DNA from: JAJFKX01 sp965230265
Lineage (GTDB): Bacteria > Pseudomonadota > Gammaproteobacteria > Xanthomonadales > Wenzhouxiangellaceae
Length of the DNA stretch: 64,000 bases
NCBI GenBank assembly: GCA_965230265.1
Contig: OZ245999.1
Span: 1,674,001-1,738,000 of the forward strand
Direction: 5' to 3'
Shown piece by piece: positions 1 through 8,739 of this stretch; position 1 is the first letter of the stretch; every line of letters starts with the position of its first letter. The position numbers and the translations under genes were made by a program. The notes under the pieces are model-generated. The model did no database searches, was not told the DNA's origin, and was given only the letters and a program-made list of their open reading frames with translations.

Positions 1-615
1 CACATCCGGCTGGATACCAATGCTGCGCAACTCCTTAACGGAGTGCTGAGTAGGCTTGGTTTTAATTTCGTTGGCAGCACGCAGATACGGCACCAGTGTC
101 AAATGAATAAAAGCGGTGTGCTGACGATGCTCTGTGCCAAGCTGGCGGATGGCTTCCAAAAACGGGAGTGATTCAATATCACCAACGGTACCGCCAATCT
201 CAACCATCGCCACATCAAAACCTTCAGCGGCCGCCAGCACACGCTCTTTGATGTAATCGGTAATATGGGGAATCACCTGTACGGTCCCCCCCAAATAGTC
301 ACCACGGCGTTCACGGGCGATCACATCGGCATAAATTCGGCCTGAGGTCAGGTTATTGCCCTGACTCATGCGGGTGCGCACAAAGCGCTCATAATGGCCC
401 AGATCCAGGTCTGTTTCTGCACCGTCTTCGGTGACATAAACCTCGCCATGCTGAAACGGACTCATGGTGCCGGGATCGACATTGATATAAGGGTCCAGCT
501 TGAGCAGCGTCACCTTTAAGCCGCGCGATTCAAGGATAGCGGCCAATGAGGCAGCAGCGATACCCTTCCCCAAAGAAGAGACCACACCACCGGTGACAAA
601 AACAAGACGAGGCAT
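1..615 (-). CDS. pyrG: CTP synthase, 5' part only (runs off the left edge)
   Basis: Makes CTP from UTP, ATP and glutamine in the cytosol. The 205 codons present read from an ATG at 613-615 and cover most of the synthetase (amidoligase) domain. The start MPRLVFVTGGVVSSLGKG carries the family P-loop at residues 9-18. The segment around residue 71 (EDGAETDLDLGHYERF) and the EIGGTVGDIES segment near 139 hold the acidic magnesium ligands of the family. The glutaminase half lies outside the window. No frameshift is seen. The kinase gene on the other strand starts 46 bases away, so the two genes are divergent. Identification is secure because this is among the most conserved bacterial proteins. Confidence 0.97.
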   Translation of the reverse strand, partial: MPRLVFVTGGVVSSLGKGIAAASLAAILESRGLKVTLLKLDPYINVDPGTMSPFQHGEVYVTEDGAETDLDLGHYERFVRTRMSQGNNLTSGRIYADVIARERRGDYLGGTVQVIPHITDYIKERVLAAAEGFDVAMVEIGGTVGDIESLPFLEAIRQLGTEHRQHTAFIHLTLVPYLRAANEIKTKPTQHSVKELRSIGIQPDV

Positions 616-661
616 TGATACAGTTCCGAGCTATTGCGTCGGGTAGATAGTTTAACTCAGT

Positions 662-1891
662 GTGACGCATCAGGGCTATGACATTGTAGAATCAGTTATG
701 CACAACCGACCTGAAAAACCGATACCTGACGATGATATCGGCAATAAAATCGCTGATGACAGCGCTTTTGGTAACGATCACGGGCAAAACTTTGATGATG
801 ACCGGGAAAGCCCTGAAGACGCCATCGGCAATGTGAGAGTCGATAATGACCACGCCCCAGGCTCTGACGGTACTGAAATAGCGCGCGACTCCGGTGAGGG
901 CGATGCGTTGCAACCCCAGACACCGCCCTACTCCGGCCTGGATCCGAACACCATCATTCATGCTATTGAGGGTTATGGCTATCTGTGCGATGGGCGGTTA
1001 CTGGCGCTAAACAGTTATGAAAACCGGGTATACCAGGTTGGTATTGAAGAACAGCAGCCTATCGTTGCCAAGTTCTACCGACCCGGACGCTGGACAGATG
1101 CCATGATTCTTGAAGAGCATGCTTTTGCACTGGAGCTTGAAGCCACTGAAATCCCCATGGTGGCACCATTGATGTTTGATGGACAAACGCTGCTGGAGCA
1201 CGAAGGCTTTCGCTTTGCTTTGTTTCCACGCAAAGGTGGACGCACACCAGAGTTGGATAATGACGACACCATGGAGTGGATAGGCCGTTTTCTGGGACGT
1301 ATTCACGCAGTGGGTGCCAGCAAGTCATTTAAACATCGACTGGAACTCACCATTGAGCGATTCGGTATTGAGCCGCGTGATTACCTGCTGAGCAACGGCT
1401 GGCTTCCCTCCCATCTGGAAGAGGTATTTGCCGGCTTGACCACAGACCTGCTCAATCAGATTAAAAACGCCTATCAGCGTTGCGGTCAATATCAGCGTAT
1501 CCGCCTGCATGGCGACTGCCACCCCAGCAATGTTTTATGGACCGAGGCGGGCCCGCACTTTGTGGATTTGGACGACTGCCAAACCGGCCCTGCCATTCAG
1601 GATTTATGGATGCTGTTATCTGGAGACCGTGCTGAAATGAGTGGTCAGTTATCGGTCATTCTGGAAGGCTATGAACAGTTCCACACATTCGACCCACGGG
1701 AGCTGCACCTGATGCAGGCCCTGCGCACCTTGAGAATGATTCACTACACTGCCTGGCTGGCCCGACGCTGGCATGACCCTGCCTTCCCGAGGGCATTCCC
1801 ATGGTTTAACACCATGAATTATTGGGAGCAGCAGATATTGGATTTGCGCGAGCAGGCGGCTCTGGTTGATGAAGGGCCATTGGCAATATAG
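662..1891 (+). CDS. srkA: SrkA/YihE-type stress response kinase with acidic N-terminal extension
   Basis: A cytosolic aminoglycoside-phosphotransferase-fold protein kinase; the E. coli homologue SrkA (YihE, about 328 residues) protects against stress-induced death. Residues from about 95 onward match it closely: LNSYENRVYQ, the VAKFYRPGRW nucleotide lysine region, catalytic H283-G-D285-C-H287 and metal-binding D302-L-D304-D305, then PAIQDLWMLL. About 80 residues precede the normal start and are rich in Asp, Gly and Asn, with two similar segments (IGN followed by acidic residues) suggesting an internal duplication. The GTG at 662 is the longest start; ATG at 698 is an alternative, and neither has a clear ribosome site. 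Even the shorter form keeps most of the extension. Function of the extension is unknown. Confidence 0.9.
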   Translation: MTHQGYDIVESVMHNRPEKPIPDDDIGNKIADDSAFGNDHGQNFDDDRESPEDAIGNVRVDNDHAPGSDGTEIARDSGEGDALQPQTPPYSGLDPNTIIHAIEGYGYLCDGRLLALNSYENRVYQVGIEEQQPIVAKFYRPGRWTDAMILEEHAFALELEATEIPMVAPLMFDGQTLLEHEGFRFALFPRKGGRTPELDNDDTMEWIGRFLGRIHAVGASKSFKHRLELTIERFGIEPRDYLLSNGWLPSHLEEVFAGLTTDLLNQIKNAYQRCGQYQRIRLHGDCHPSNVLWTEAGPHFVDLDDCQTGPAIQDLWMLLSGDRAEMSGQLSVILEGYEQFHTFDPRELHLMQALRTLRMIHYTAWLARRWHDPAFPRAFPWFNTMNYWEQQILDLREQAALVDEGPLAI

Positions 1892-1963
1892 CCTTATTCT
1901 TCATTCAATAACGGGTATTGCACTTCTAACAAAAAACTTGTCTGACACCCTTTTGTTGATATT

Positions 1964-1990
1964 TTGTTCCCATGCGTCGCATGGGAACAA
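1964..1990. terminator. Perfect hairpin between convergent genes, possible bidirectional terminator
   Basis: A 12-base-pair perfect stem (1964-1975 with 1979-1990) closes a 3-base loop, between the convergent kinase gene and the M2 peptidase gene. The outer stem is A/T-rich (TTGTT/AACAA), but no clean U-run follows on either strand, so termination efficiency is uncertain. Confidence 0.5.
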
Positions 1991-2007
1991 TAAAATTATC
2001 TAATCAA

Positions 2008-3924
2008 CTACCAACCACACTGCCGGCCTTGATTTTGTTCGTCCAGCCACGTTTTCAGTGGTGCGAAATAATCAAGGATCGCGGTAGCGTCCATTTCACG
2101 GCTGCCTGTGACTGCCTCCAGTGCATCCGGCCAGGGTCTGGACAGCCCCATTTCGAGCATGGCGTTCAAACGCGAACCGGCTTGTTCACTGCCATAAATA
2201 CTGCAGCGATGAATCGGCGCTTCGTTACCGGCAATTTCACACAGTGAACGGTGGAACTGGAATTGCAGAATATGCGCCAGAAAATAACGCGCATACGGCG
2301 TATTGCCTGGAACGTGGTATTTGGCACCGGGGTCGAATGCATCAGCAGGGCGTTCTATAGGAGAGGCAATCCCCTGATATTGCTCACGCAGCTGCCACCA
2401 CAAGTCGTTATAACCTTCCGGCCCCACTTCGCCACTGAATACACGCCAGCGCCATTGATCAACCAGCAAACCGAATGGCAGAAAAGCCACTTTGTCCAGG
2501 GCTTGGCGCATCAACAGCCCGATATCGCCTTCAGCATCCGGTACGTTGTCCAGCAAGCCGATCTGATTCAGGTATTCCGGCGTGATGGATAAAGCAATGG
2601 TGTCACCAACCGCCTCATGGAAGCCATCATTGGCGCTGCCAAGGTATAAGAATGGCTGTTCCTTGTAGGCACGCTGATAATAGTTGTGGCCTAGCTCATG
2701 ATGAATGGTACGGAAATCATCTTCGTTGATCTTAATGCACATCTTGATGCGGATATCGTCTTTATTGTCGATATCCCAGGCCGAAGCATGACACACCACC
2801 TCGCGGTCTTGCGGTTTGGTAAATTGCGAGCGTTCCCAAAAAGTCTCCGGCAGTGGCGCAAAACCCAGTGAGCTGAAAAAGGCTTCACCGGTTTTGACCA
2901 TTTTAATTTCATCATAATCATTGGCTTTTAGCAGTGCTTCAACATCCACGTCTTCGGCTTCGATGTCCGGTGCCGCCAAATCATAGATATTGCCCCATTG
3001 CTGCGCCCACATATTGCCCAGCAAATGCGCTGGAATCGGGCCCTGGGCCGGTGCGATGTCATCACCATATTGCTCATTCAACTCGCTACGAACATGGCAA
3101 TGCAATGCTTTGTAGAGCGGTTCAACCTGGCCCCATAAACGATCCATTTCCTCACTGAAAGCATCCGGTTCCATATCGTAATTCGAACGCCACAATTCAG
3201 AAACATCGGCGAAACCCAAATTCTGTGCACCCTCATTGGCCAACTCCACCTCACGGGCATACAGCTCTTTCATGGCAGGTGAAATCGTACGCCAGCCCTG
3301 CCAGGCATCCAGCAGTGCAGCCGGATCACGTGAGGTCTTCAGCGTTTCTTCCAAATCGCCCAGTACCTGACACTGTTGCTCACCATTGTCATCGGTTTTG
3401 CAGTATTCACCGGTGCCGTACATACCATCCAGACGTGTGGTGATATCAGCCAGCTCAGCGGTTTTCTCCGGATCGTTGGGTGCCGGCAATACAATACCGC
3501 GACCCAGAATATCCAGCTTACGACGCAAATCAGCATCGACCTGAACATCACGGAACTTGGCCGCTTCAGTCGCCAGCCTTACTGATAACGCTGTGCCCTG
3601 CTCACTGACTCTCGCTGCCAGTGCTTGGGTATCGTTATTGATGTAGGTCTGATAAACCCAAAAAATTTGCGCGCCTTCAATACCAATGGCCTCTAATTGT
3701 TTTTGTGCGTCTTCGACGAACTGTCGGGCATCTTCTGCGGTCAATGCCTGTGTACTATCGGATAAGTCATCATTGGATGTTGTCATTGTGTCTGACGGTG
3801 CAGCAGCAGATGCTGTAGAGCCAGCATTATTGGCTGATGCGTCGACCTGTTGCTGACAGGCAGTTAAAAATACAGCGGCAAGCAATACCGCACAAGGTAA
3901 AATGATAGGATGAATCCGTTGCAT
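2008..3924 (-). CDS. M2-family dipeptidyl carboxypeptidase (ACE-like) lipoprotein
   Basis: A zinc dipeptidyl carboxypeptidase of the angiotensin-converting-enzyme family that would trim dipeptides from peptide C termini in the periplasm or at the outer membrane. The N terminus is a lipoprotein signal with lipobox LTAC and Cys23, followed by a Gln/Ser/Ala-rich linker. The catalytic motif is H409-E410-L-G-H413 with the third ligand Glu437 in FHEAVGD. The 24-residue spacing from H413 to E437 equals that of mammalian ACE. The length of 638 residues fits a single-domain bacterial M2 enzyme. It is divergent from the small secreted-protein gene starting at 3979 and convergent with the kinase gene. 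Substrates cannot be read from sequence. Confidence 0.93.
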   Translation of the reverse strand: MQRIHPIILPCAVLLAAVFLTACQQQVDASANNAGSTASAAAPSDTMTTSNDDLSDSTQALTAEDARQFVEDAQKQLEAIGIEGAQIFWVYQTYINNDTQALAARVSEQGTALSVRLATEAAKFRDVQVDADLRRKLDILGRGIVLPAPNDPEKTAELADITTRLDGMYGTGEYCKTDDNGEQQCQVLGDLEETLKTSRDPAALLDAWQGWRTISPAMKELYAREVELANEGAQNLGFADVSELWRSNYDMEPDAFSEEMDRLWGQVEPLYKALHCHVRSELNEQYGDDIAPAQGPIPAHLLGNMWAQQWGNIYDLAAPDIEAEDVDVEALLKANDYDEIKMVKTGEAFFSSLGFAPLPETFWERSQFTKPQDREVVCHASAWDIDNKDDIRIKMCIKINEDDFRTIHHELGHNYYQRAYKEQPFLYLGSANDGFHEAVGDTIALSITPEYLNQIGLLDNVPDAEGDIGLLMRQALDKVAFLPFGLLVDQWRWRVFSGEVGPEGYNDLWWQLREQYQGIASPIERPADAFDPGAKYHVPGNTPYARYFLAHILQFQFHRSLCEIAGNEAPIHRCSIYGSEQAGSRLNAMLEMGLSRPWPDALEAVTGSREMDATAILDYFAPLKTWLDEQNQGRQCGW

Positions 3925-3978
3925 GATTGGTCTCGATTATTATGCGGCAGGCAATAGGCCAGCCGACTGATTGGTGAT

Positions 3979-4803
3979 ATGAAACAGTTACAAACTTTAA
4001 ACATTAGCAGATTTACGCCTTTTTTGCGCAGCAAAGTTGCTGCCATGATGCTATTACTGCTCACATTGGTGACATTCACGGCAATAGCCCAGCAAACAGC
4101 CAATGACCCATTACCGGATACTGCTGTGGATACTGTTATCGAGACTGCAGCGACAGCCAATGGTATCGAAGTGTCAACAGAGACGACGGGGGATGAATCA
4201 ACGGCCGGTAATGCATTAATCTCTGAGCTGGCCGCTTCATCAGATGTGGTCGTGATTGCCAAGGTGCTGTATACCAGCTACGAATATCGCCGTGGCTTTC
4301 CGATCGATGGCTATGCCGATCTGAGCGTGCTAATCCCCTATAAAACCGAAACCCCGCTGGACCGCATTCGGGTTCGCGATTCGGGGTTCAAGTCTGATGC
4401 CTGTTACTTCCCGGCAACCTACCCTGGTCAAGATGGTGCACGCTTTTTGTTGTTTTTGTCGCGGCACCCAGATGGCGATTTTCGCGGTAACCCCTTGACC
4501 TGTAAATTATCGGTGGTGGTGACAGATAATCATCGTTACGCCCTGCGCTACCCCTTTGAAGGCAAGGTCGATTTAAATGAAGAGCAACTGGCCTGGGTGG
4601 AACAGCTGAACTTCAATGACCCTTTTGCTTTTGCCGGTGAAGCCGATCTGACGCTCGGCCGTAAGCAAGCTTTGGCTGAACAGATTGACGGCATTGTTGA
4701 CGAGCGTGGCGTAAAATACACCAAAGGTTTACCAATTCGGTACTTCAGCCAACTGATTGGCAAAGAGAATCTACAAAAACCACCGCGTGATGGCCGCTAC
4801 TAA
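3979..4803 (+). CDS. Secreted protein of unknown function
   Basis: 274 residues with a signal peptide (hydrophobic stretch about 20-35, likely cleavage after the AIA at 35-37). The mature part starts with a low-complexity Thr/Asp/Glu region, then a compact domain with alternating hydrophobic strands, including SDVVVIAKV and YADLSVLIPYK. It has just two mature cysteines, C142 and C175, which may form a disulfide around RFLLFLSRH. The pattern of strands and a paired cysteine recalls small secreted OB-like (netrin/TIMP-like) domains, but the match is too loose to name. It is divergent from the ACE-like peptidase, 54 bases apart, so a shared promoter region and linked role are possible. It converges on ppnN. 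Confidence 0.75.
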   Translation: MKQLQTLNISRFTPFLRSKVAAMMLLLLTLVTFTAIAQQTANDPLPDTAVDTVIETAATANGIEVSTETTGDESTAGNALISELAASSDVVVIAKVLYTSYEYRRGFPIDGYADLSVLIPYKTETPLDRIRVRDSGFKSDACYFPATYPGQDGARFLLFLSRHPDGDFRGNPLTCKLSVVVTDNHRYALRYPFEGKVDLNEEQLAWVEQLNFNDPFAFAGEADLTLGRKQALAEQIDGIVDERGVKYTKGLPIRYFSQLIGKENLQKPPRDGRY

Positions 4804-4814
4804 ACGCCTCCAGC

Positions 4815-6179
4815 TTATGCAACCACCTGATAGCAGGGCTCGTAACGGCTGCCCGGAAGCTTCATACGCCCTTGCTGTGTAAACGCTTCCAGTAAATGGT
4901 CCAGTGAGCTCATCAGCTCTTGATCTCCTCTTATCTGGAAAACACCTTCGCGACGAATAGCAGCCACACCATCTGGTTTCACGTTACCAGAAACAATACC
5001 GGAAAAAGCCCGGCGAAGATCGGTAATCAACTTGTGCTTGGGTTGGTCCAAGCGCAAATTCAAACCGTTCATATTGGCATGCGTGGGTTTGAAGCGTTCT
5101 TGTAATGCATAAGGAATGTTTAATAACCAATTGAAATAAAAGGAGTCATTTTTTTCCACACGGTACTCTCGCACTTCTTGCACTCCCTTATACACTGCCT
5201 TGGCAACCGCCTTAGGATCGTTAATGATAATTTGATAACGTTCCTGTGCCTGGGCACCAATGGTGAACTTCAAGAAAGCATCGATTTGCTCAAAATAGGC
5301 ACGCGAAGATTCTGGCCCAGTCAAAATCATGGGGTAAGGCATTCCTGCATTCTCCGGGTCCAACAGCACCCCAAGCAGGAAGAAAATTTCTTCTGCTGTA
5401 CCCACGCCTCCTGGAAACACGATAATACCGTGCCCTGTTCGCACAAAGGCTTCCAACCGTTTTTCAATGTCTGGCATGATCACCAGCTCATTAACAATGG
5501 GGTTGGGTGACTCTACAGCAATAATACCTGGTTCAGAAATACCCAAATAACGCCCTGGGCTGAGTCGTTGCTTGGAGTGTGCAATGGTCGCGCCTTTCAT
5601 TGGTCCTTTCATTGCACCTGCCCCGCAACCTGTGCAAATATTCAAACCACGCAATCCCACTTGGTAACCCACTTCTTTGGTGTACTTATATTCAGCCTCA
5701 GAAATTGAATGACCGCCCCAGCAAACCACCATATCCGGATCTGTTTGCGGCCGAAATACATGCGCGTTACGCAGAATTTCAAACACCGCATTGGTAATGC
5801 CTGAACCTTCGTTTAAATCGACACTGGGGTTGTTTTCGATTTCGGTATGAAAATAAATTAAGTCACGCAATACCGCTGACATTAGCTCGCGAATGCCCTG
5901 AATAATTTTGTTATCGACAAAAGCTGAGGGCGGCGCATTGTGAATATCCAGCCGAATACCGCGGTTAACTGGCACCACGTCCAAGCTGAACTCATCAAAC
6001 ATCGCCATAACATGATCGGCGTCGTCACTAGGGTTATCGCTGTTTAATACCGCCAGCATGCACATCCGCAGGCGCTCATACAAATCGCCATGACTGGCGT
6101 CAGTCAAGCGTTCAACTTCGTGACGTGAGAGGGTGTTTAAAATACCGGCGGGATAAACCTGAGTAGTAATCGAGTCCAA
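4815..6179 (-). CDS. ppnN: Pyrimidine/purine nucleotide 5'-monophosphate nucleosidase PpnN
   Basis: Hydrolyses nucleoside monophosphates to base and ribose 5-phosphate; in E. coli PpnN (YgdH) binds (p)ppGpp and balances growth against antibiotic tolerance. The 454-residue length equals the family length. The central LOG-type Rossmann domain shows CWGGHSIS, the GCGAGAMKGPMKG loop and the signature P256-G-G-V-G260-T-A-E263-E264. N-terminal and C-terminal PpnN-specific regions flank it, so it is not a short plant-type LOG protein. A relA gene lies elsewhere in the window, so the (p)ppGpp synthetase for this regulation is present. Start at 6179; the gene stands alone, convergent with the small secreted-protein gene. 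Confidence 0.95.
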   Translation of the reverse strand: MDSITTQVYPAGILNTLSRHEVERLTDASHGDLYERLRMCMLAVLNSDNPSDDADHVMAMFDEFSLDVVPVNRGIRLDIHNAPPSAFVDNKIIQGIRELMSAVLRDLIYFHTEIENNPSVDLNEGSGITNAVFEILRNAHVFRPQTDPDMVVCWGGHSISEAEYKYTKEVGYQVGLRGLNICTGCGAGAMKGPMKGATIAHSKQRLSPGRYLGISEPGIIAVESPNPIVNELVIMPDIEKRLEAFVRTGHGIIVFPGGVGTAEEIFFLLGVLLDPENAGMPYPMILTGPESSRAYFEQIDAFLKFTIGAQAQERYQIIINDPKAVAKAVYKGVQEVREYRVEKNDSFYFNWLLNIPYALQERFKPTHANMNGLNLRLDQPKHKLITDLRRAFSGIVSGNVKPDGVAAIRREGVFQIRGDQELMSSLDHLLEAFTQQGRMKLPGSRYEPCYQVVA

Positions 6180-6302
6180 AATTGTGCCTTATCAATCCAT
6201 GGCCAAATAGTTTAATCACATCCTCAGCAAACTGCCAACCCATGTCGGCATAAACTGCTGGATATTAAGACTAAGCTTTGTTAACAACAGGCATTAACAA
6301 TC

Positions 6303-8129
6303 TCAATGGAGTCTTGAACCTGTGCGAGGTTGGTGTTGCCTTGGGTTATTGACCTGAATGCGGTTGATTGCATTGCCAATTTTAGGGCATAAGCGCCCGC
6401 CGGTGACTGAGCATTTACTATTGATACTGGTTTGTACCTGCAAAAAATTAAACTGCTGACTAATCCGTAGTTTTTGTACCGAACGACTAACTGGTGGGAA
6501 ACGCCATTGCTTCAATGCCTCGACTGCCGCATCAGCAAAATCCTGATGCACATTCAAGCTTAGCACAGTAATATCAATGGGTTGACCACTAGGCCCGATA
6601 CTGTAAGCGACATCCACTCTTTCATGCATAAACAAGCCGCTTAAACGGTTGGGATACTTAGGCTTAACTTTAACGTACGGCTCTGGGATTTTGATATTTT
6701 TATTTTCAAACACCAAACCATCAAGGCTTGGCAAACGTGCAGTCACTTTAACATCAGTAAAATCTCTGAGGTCATTGCTGACGCTGGCCACTTTTATGGT
6801 ATCAACCATTTGATCCACAAAAGCGTCCTCATCATCCGGTAATTGCTGTTTGACCGAATGCATCATACGTTGATGCAATACTGTTAGTGATACGTGGTTG
6901 GCCGTTTCATCAACGGCCTGGTCGTTATCATTTTCATCGATAACAGTAATGCGTTCACTGGCTTTCGGGCCTAAAGCACTGGGCCATTGGAAAGAGACAA
7001 AATTTGTCTTTTGATGGTACCGGATCAACTGCTCACGGTCTTCACTGCGTCGCTCAACCATCGCGGGGATATCACTCAGCGGGTGCATGATGGGAGCACG
7101 ATGAGTATCTGCGTAGGAGGCGTGTCCCTCGGGGCTGCCCAAAATACCGACGCTGGTCACCATAGCACTAATCAACACAGTAAAAACCCAGGCAAATGAA
7201 CGTGAAGTATCGTGGCTGGAAGCGATCTGTTCCGCTTCAATGTTCAACAAACGCTGTACACGCCGGTATAAACCGCCTTTTCCACTTGCCGCCAGCGCTG
7301 GCTGAGGAACAACCGCTTCCTGCAGCTTGACCAGAATTTTGGCGTAATCCACTGGACGGCAACGGTTGTGGATGGCTTCGTGATCACAGCATAGTTCGCG
7401 CTCATCATTGAGTATCCGACTAATCCAGTGCACCACCGGATGGTAGAAAAACAGCACCTGCACCAGGTTCTGCATCCAGTTCACCAAATAGTCATAACGT
7501 TGAATGTGCGCCAGTTCATGGCGCAAAATCAAACGAATCTGATCCGGTCGCAGGCCAGTTAAAGCTGTCGCGGGCAATAAAATAATTGGTTGCAGCCAAC
7601 CGGCGGTCAAAGGAACACGTACAACATCGGAGATCAAAATACTCACGGGGCGATGAATTCTGCATTCCTGACGTAAACGCCGGAAATCTTGTTCCAGCCA
7701 CAACGGGACCTGGTGGGTTCCAGTGTGCCTGATCATATATAGACTCAACCACGATACCAGTAACCTGACACTGCCCCAGCTTACCCCGACAAACCAGGCG
7801 ATCAGCAGGTAACTGAGCCAGGTATCACCGATATTCAGCCAGACACCACCACTGTCATTAAAACTGGCAAGTGCCTGACTAAGGCTGGCAACTTGGGTGA
7901 TTTTTTCAGGGTTGTCCAGTAATTGCAGACCAAACGTGACAAATGGAGCAATGGCGATCAATACCAACGCCACCAAAGCCGCTGCATAACGGTAGCGAGA
8001 AGCAGTAACACCCCGATGGCGGTTACCCGCTAGCAGCGCTGCTGCCAGCAACATACCAATCAATATCCCCTGCCAGACAAAGTGAATCAATGTCCAGCCA
8101 AGAGCATCCATTAGTGTTGCTGTAGTCAC
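6303..8129 (-). CDS. M56 (BlaR1-like) membrane metallopeptidase with C-terminal TonB-like domain
   Basis: A membrane sensor-protease of the M56 family. Several hydrophobic segments fill about residues 1-320. The zinc motif H204-E205-L-A-H208 lies in a cytoplasmic loop and is followed by an acidic/cysteine segment, LNDERELCCDHEAI. The penicillin-binding sensor of true BlaR1 is absent. Instead a periplasmic part of about 280 residues ends in a TonB C-terminal-like domain (around 490-590, with PKYPNRL, SIGPSGQP and WRFPP). It begins with GTG 4 bases after the BlaI-type repressor gene and so forms a repressor/protease pair, in which the protease probably cleaves the repressor on a cell-surface signal. 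The signal is unknown; beta-lactam sensing is not supported. Confidence 0.88.
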   Translation of the reverse strand: MTTATLMDALGWTLIHFVWQGILIGMLLAAALLAGNRHRGVTASRYRYAAALVALVLIAIAPFVTFGLQLLDNPEKITQVASLSQALASFNDSGGVWLNIGDTWLSYLLIAWFVGVSWGSVRLLVSWLSLYMIRHTGTHQVPLWLEQDFRRLRQECRIHRPVSILISDVVRVPLTAGWLQPIILLPATALTGLRPDQIRLILRHELAHIQRYDYLVNWMQNLVQVLFFYHPVVHWISRILNDERELCCDHEAIHNRCRPVDYAKILVKLQEAVVPQPALAASGKGGLYRRVQRLLNIEAEQIASSHDTSRSFAWVFTVLISAMVTSVGILGSPEGHASYADTHRAPIMHPLSDIPAMVERRSEDREQLIRYHQKTNFVSFQWPSALGPKASERITVIDENDNDQAVDETANHVSLTVLHQRMMHSVKQQLPDDEDAFVDQMVDTIKVASVSNDLRDFTDVKVTARLPSLDGLVFENKNIKIPEPYVKVKPKYPNRLSGLFMHERVDVAYSIGPSGQPIDITVLSLNVHQDFADAAVEALKQWRFPPVSRSVQKLRISQQFNFLQVQTSINSKCSVTGGRLCPKIGNAINRIQVNNPRQHQPRTGSRLH

Positions 8130-8133
8130 TATT

Positions 8134-8547
8134 TTATACCGATGATTTTTCCAATTGCTGAATCAATTGTTTGATTTCTGCCAGCTCTTCAGCATTGACG
8201 TCACCGGTTTGCCCCAGTGCCTGCAATGCCAGACGAGTCGCAGAACCATTGAACAACCTATTGGCCAAGTCAGAAACAAACGCATGTTGTTCTTCTTGAC
8301 GAGAGCTGCAAGGCTTATAAATATGCGCACGCTGACTATCGTTGCGCTCTACCAGCCCCTTCTGGTGCATGATCTGCATCAGTTTCAATGTTGTGGTGTA
8401 ACTGTTACCGCCATTCGGGTTGAGTTGCTCGTGAACATCACGAACGGTACATTCGCCTCGTTCCCACAGCACCCGCAAAATAGCAAGCTCACCAACAGTC
8501 GGTCGGGCTATCCTTTGCCGTTTTTTAACTGGTTTTGCCTGTGTCAT
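8134..8547 (-). CDS. BlaI/MecI-family transcriptional repressor
   Basis: 137-residue winged-helix repressor. Residues about 15-85 carry the family pattern GELAILRVLWERGECTVRDV, then a wing (SYTTTLKLMQIMHQKGLV), with the dimerisation and cleavage region behind it. The N terminus is basic. It is followed 4 bases later by the M56 protease gene, the standard arrangement in which the protease inactivates the repressor. It probably represses its own operon; a dyad at 8578-8593 about 30 bases upstream of the start is a candidate operator. No beta-lactamase gene is nearby, so the regulon is unknown. A hydrophobic-residue-poor sequence supports a soluble cytosolic protein. Confidence 0.92.
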   Translation of the reverse strand: MTQAKPVKKRQRIARPTVGELAILRVLWERGECTVRDVHEQLNPNGGNSYTTTLKLMQIMHQKGLVERNDSQRAHIYKPCSSRQEEQHAFVSDLANRLFNGSATRLALQALGQTGDVNAEELAEIKQLIQQLEKSSV

Positions 8548-8577
8548 GATTTTTACTTTAAAATTGGTTTATCACGA

Positions 8578-8593
8578 AAGTAATCGTACACTT
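8578..8593 (-). promoter_or_regulatory. Candidate BlaI-type operator
   Basis: Partial dyad AAGT-NNN-CG-NNN-ACTT located about 30 bases upstream of the BlaI-type gene. Autoregulation through short dyads is normal for this family, but the sequence does not clearly match the published TACA/TGTA-type operator. Confidence 0.25.
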
Positions 8594-8632
8594 AGTCGCA
8601 TCATGATGCAAGAACATCAGGCTCATTAGGAT

Positions 8633-8656
8633 TGACTGGCATACTCAAGCCAGTCA
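8633..8656. terminator. Hairpin downstream of the EamA transporter
   Basis: An 8-base-pair perfect stem (8633-8640 with 8649-8656) and 8-base loop lie between the transporter stop and the BlaI start. No U-run follows, so it may be a weak terminator or RNA-stabilising hairpin for the minus-strand transporter transcript. Confidence 0.35.
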
Positions 8657-8739
8657 CTGCTGCATTGCTGATACTGTTCTACCAGCAAAACGGTCAGCAT
8701 GAACCCAAAAATCAGTCCTGGTTTGGTAACAGAGGGCAA

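Noticed and set aside
692..961. Antisense open frames across the SrkA extension
   Set aside because: They are by-products of the repetitive GAT/GAC codons on the other strand and lack start signals.
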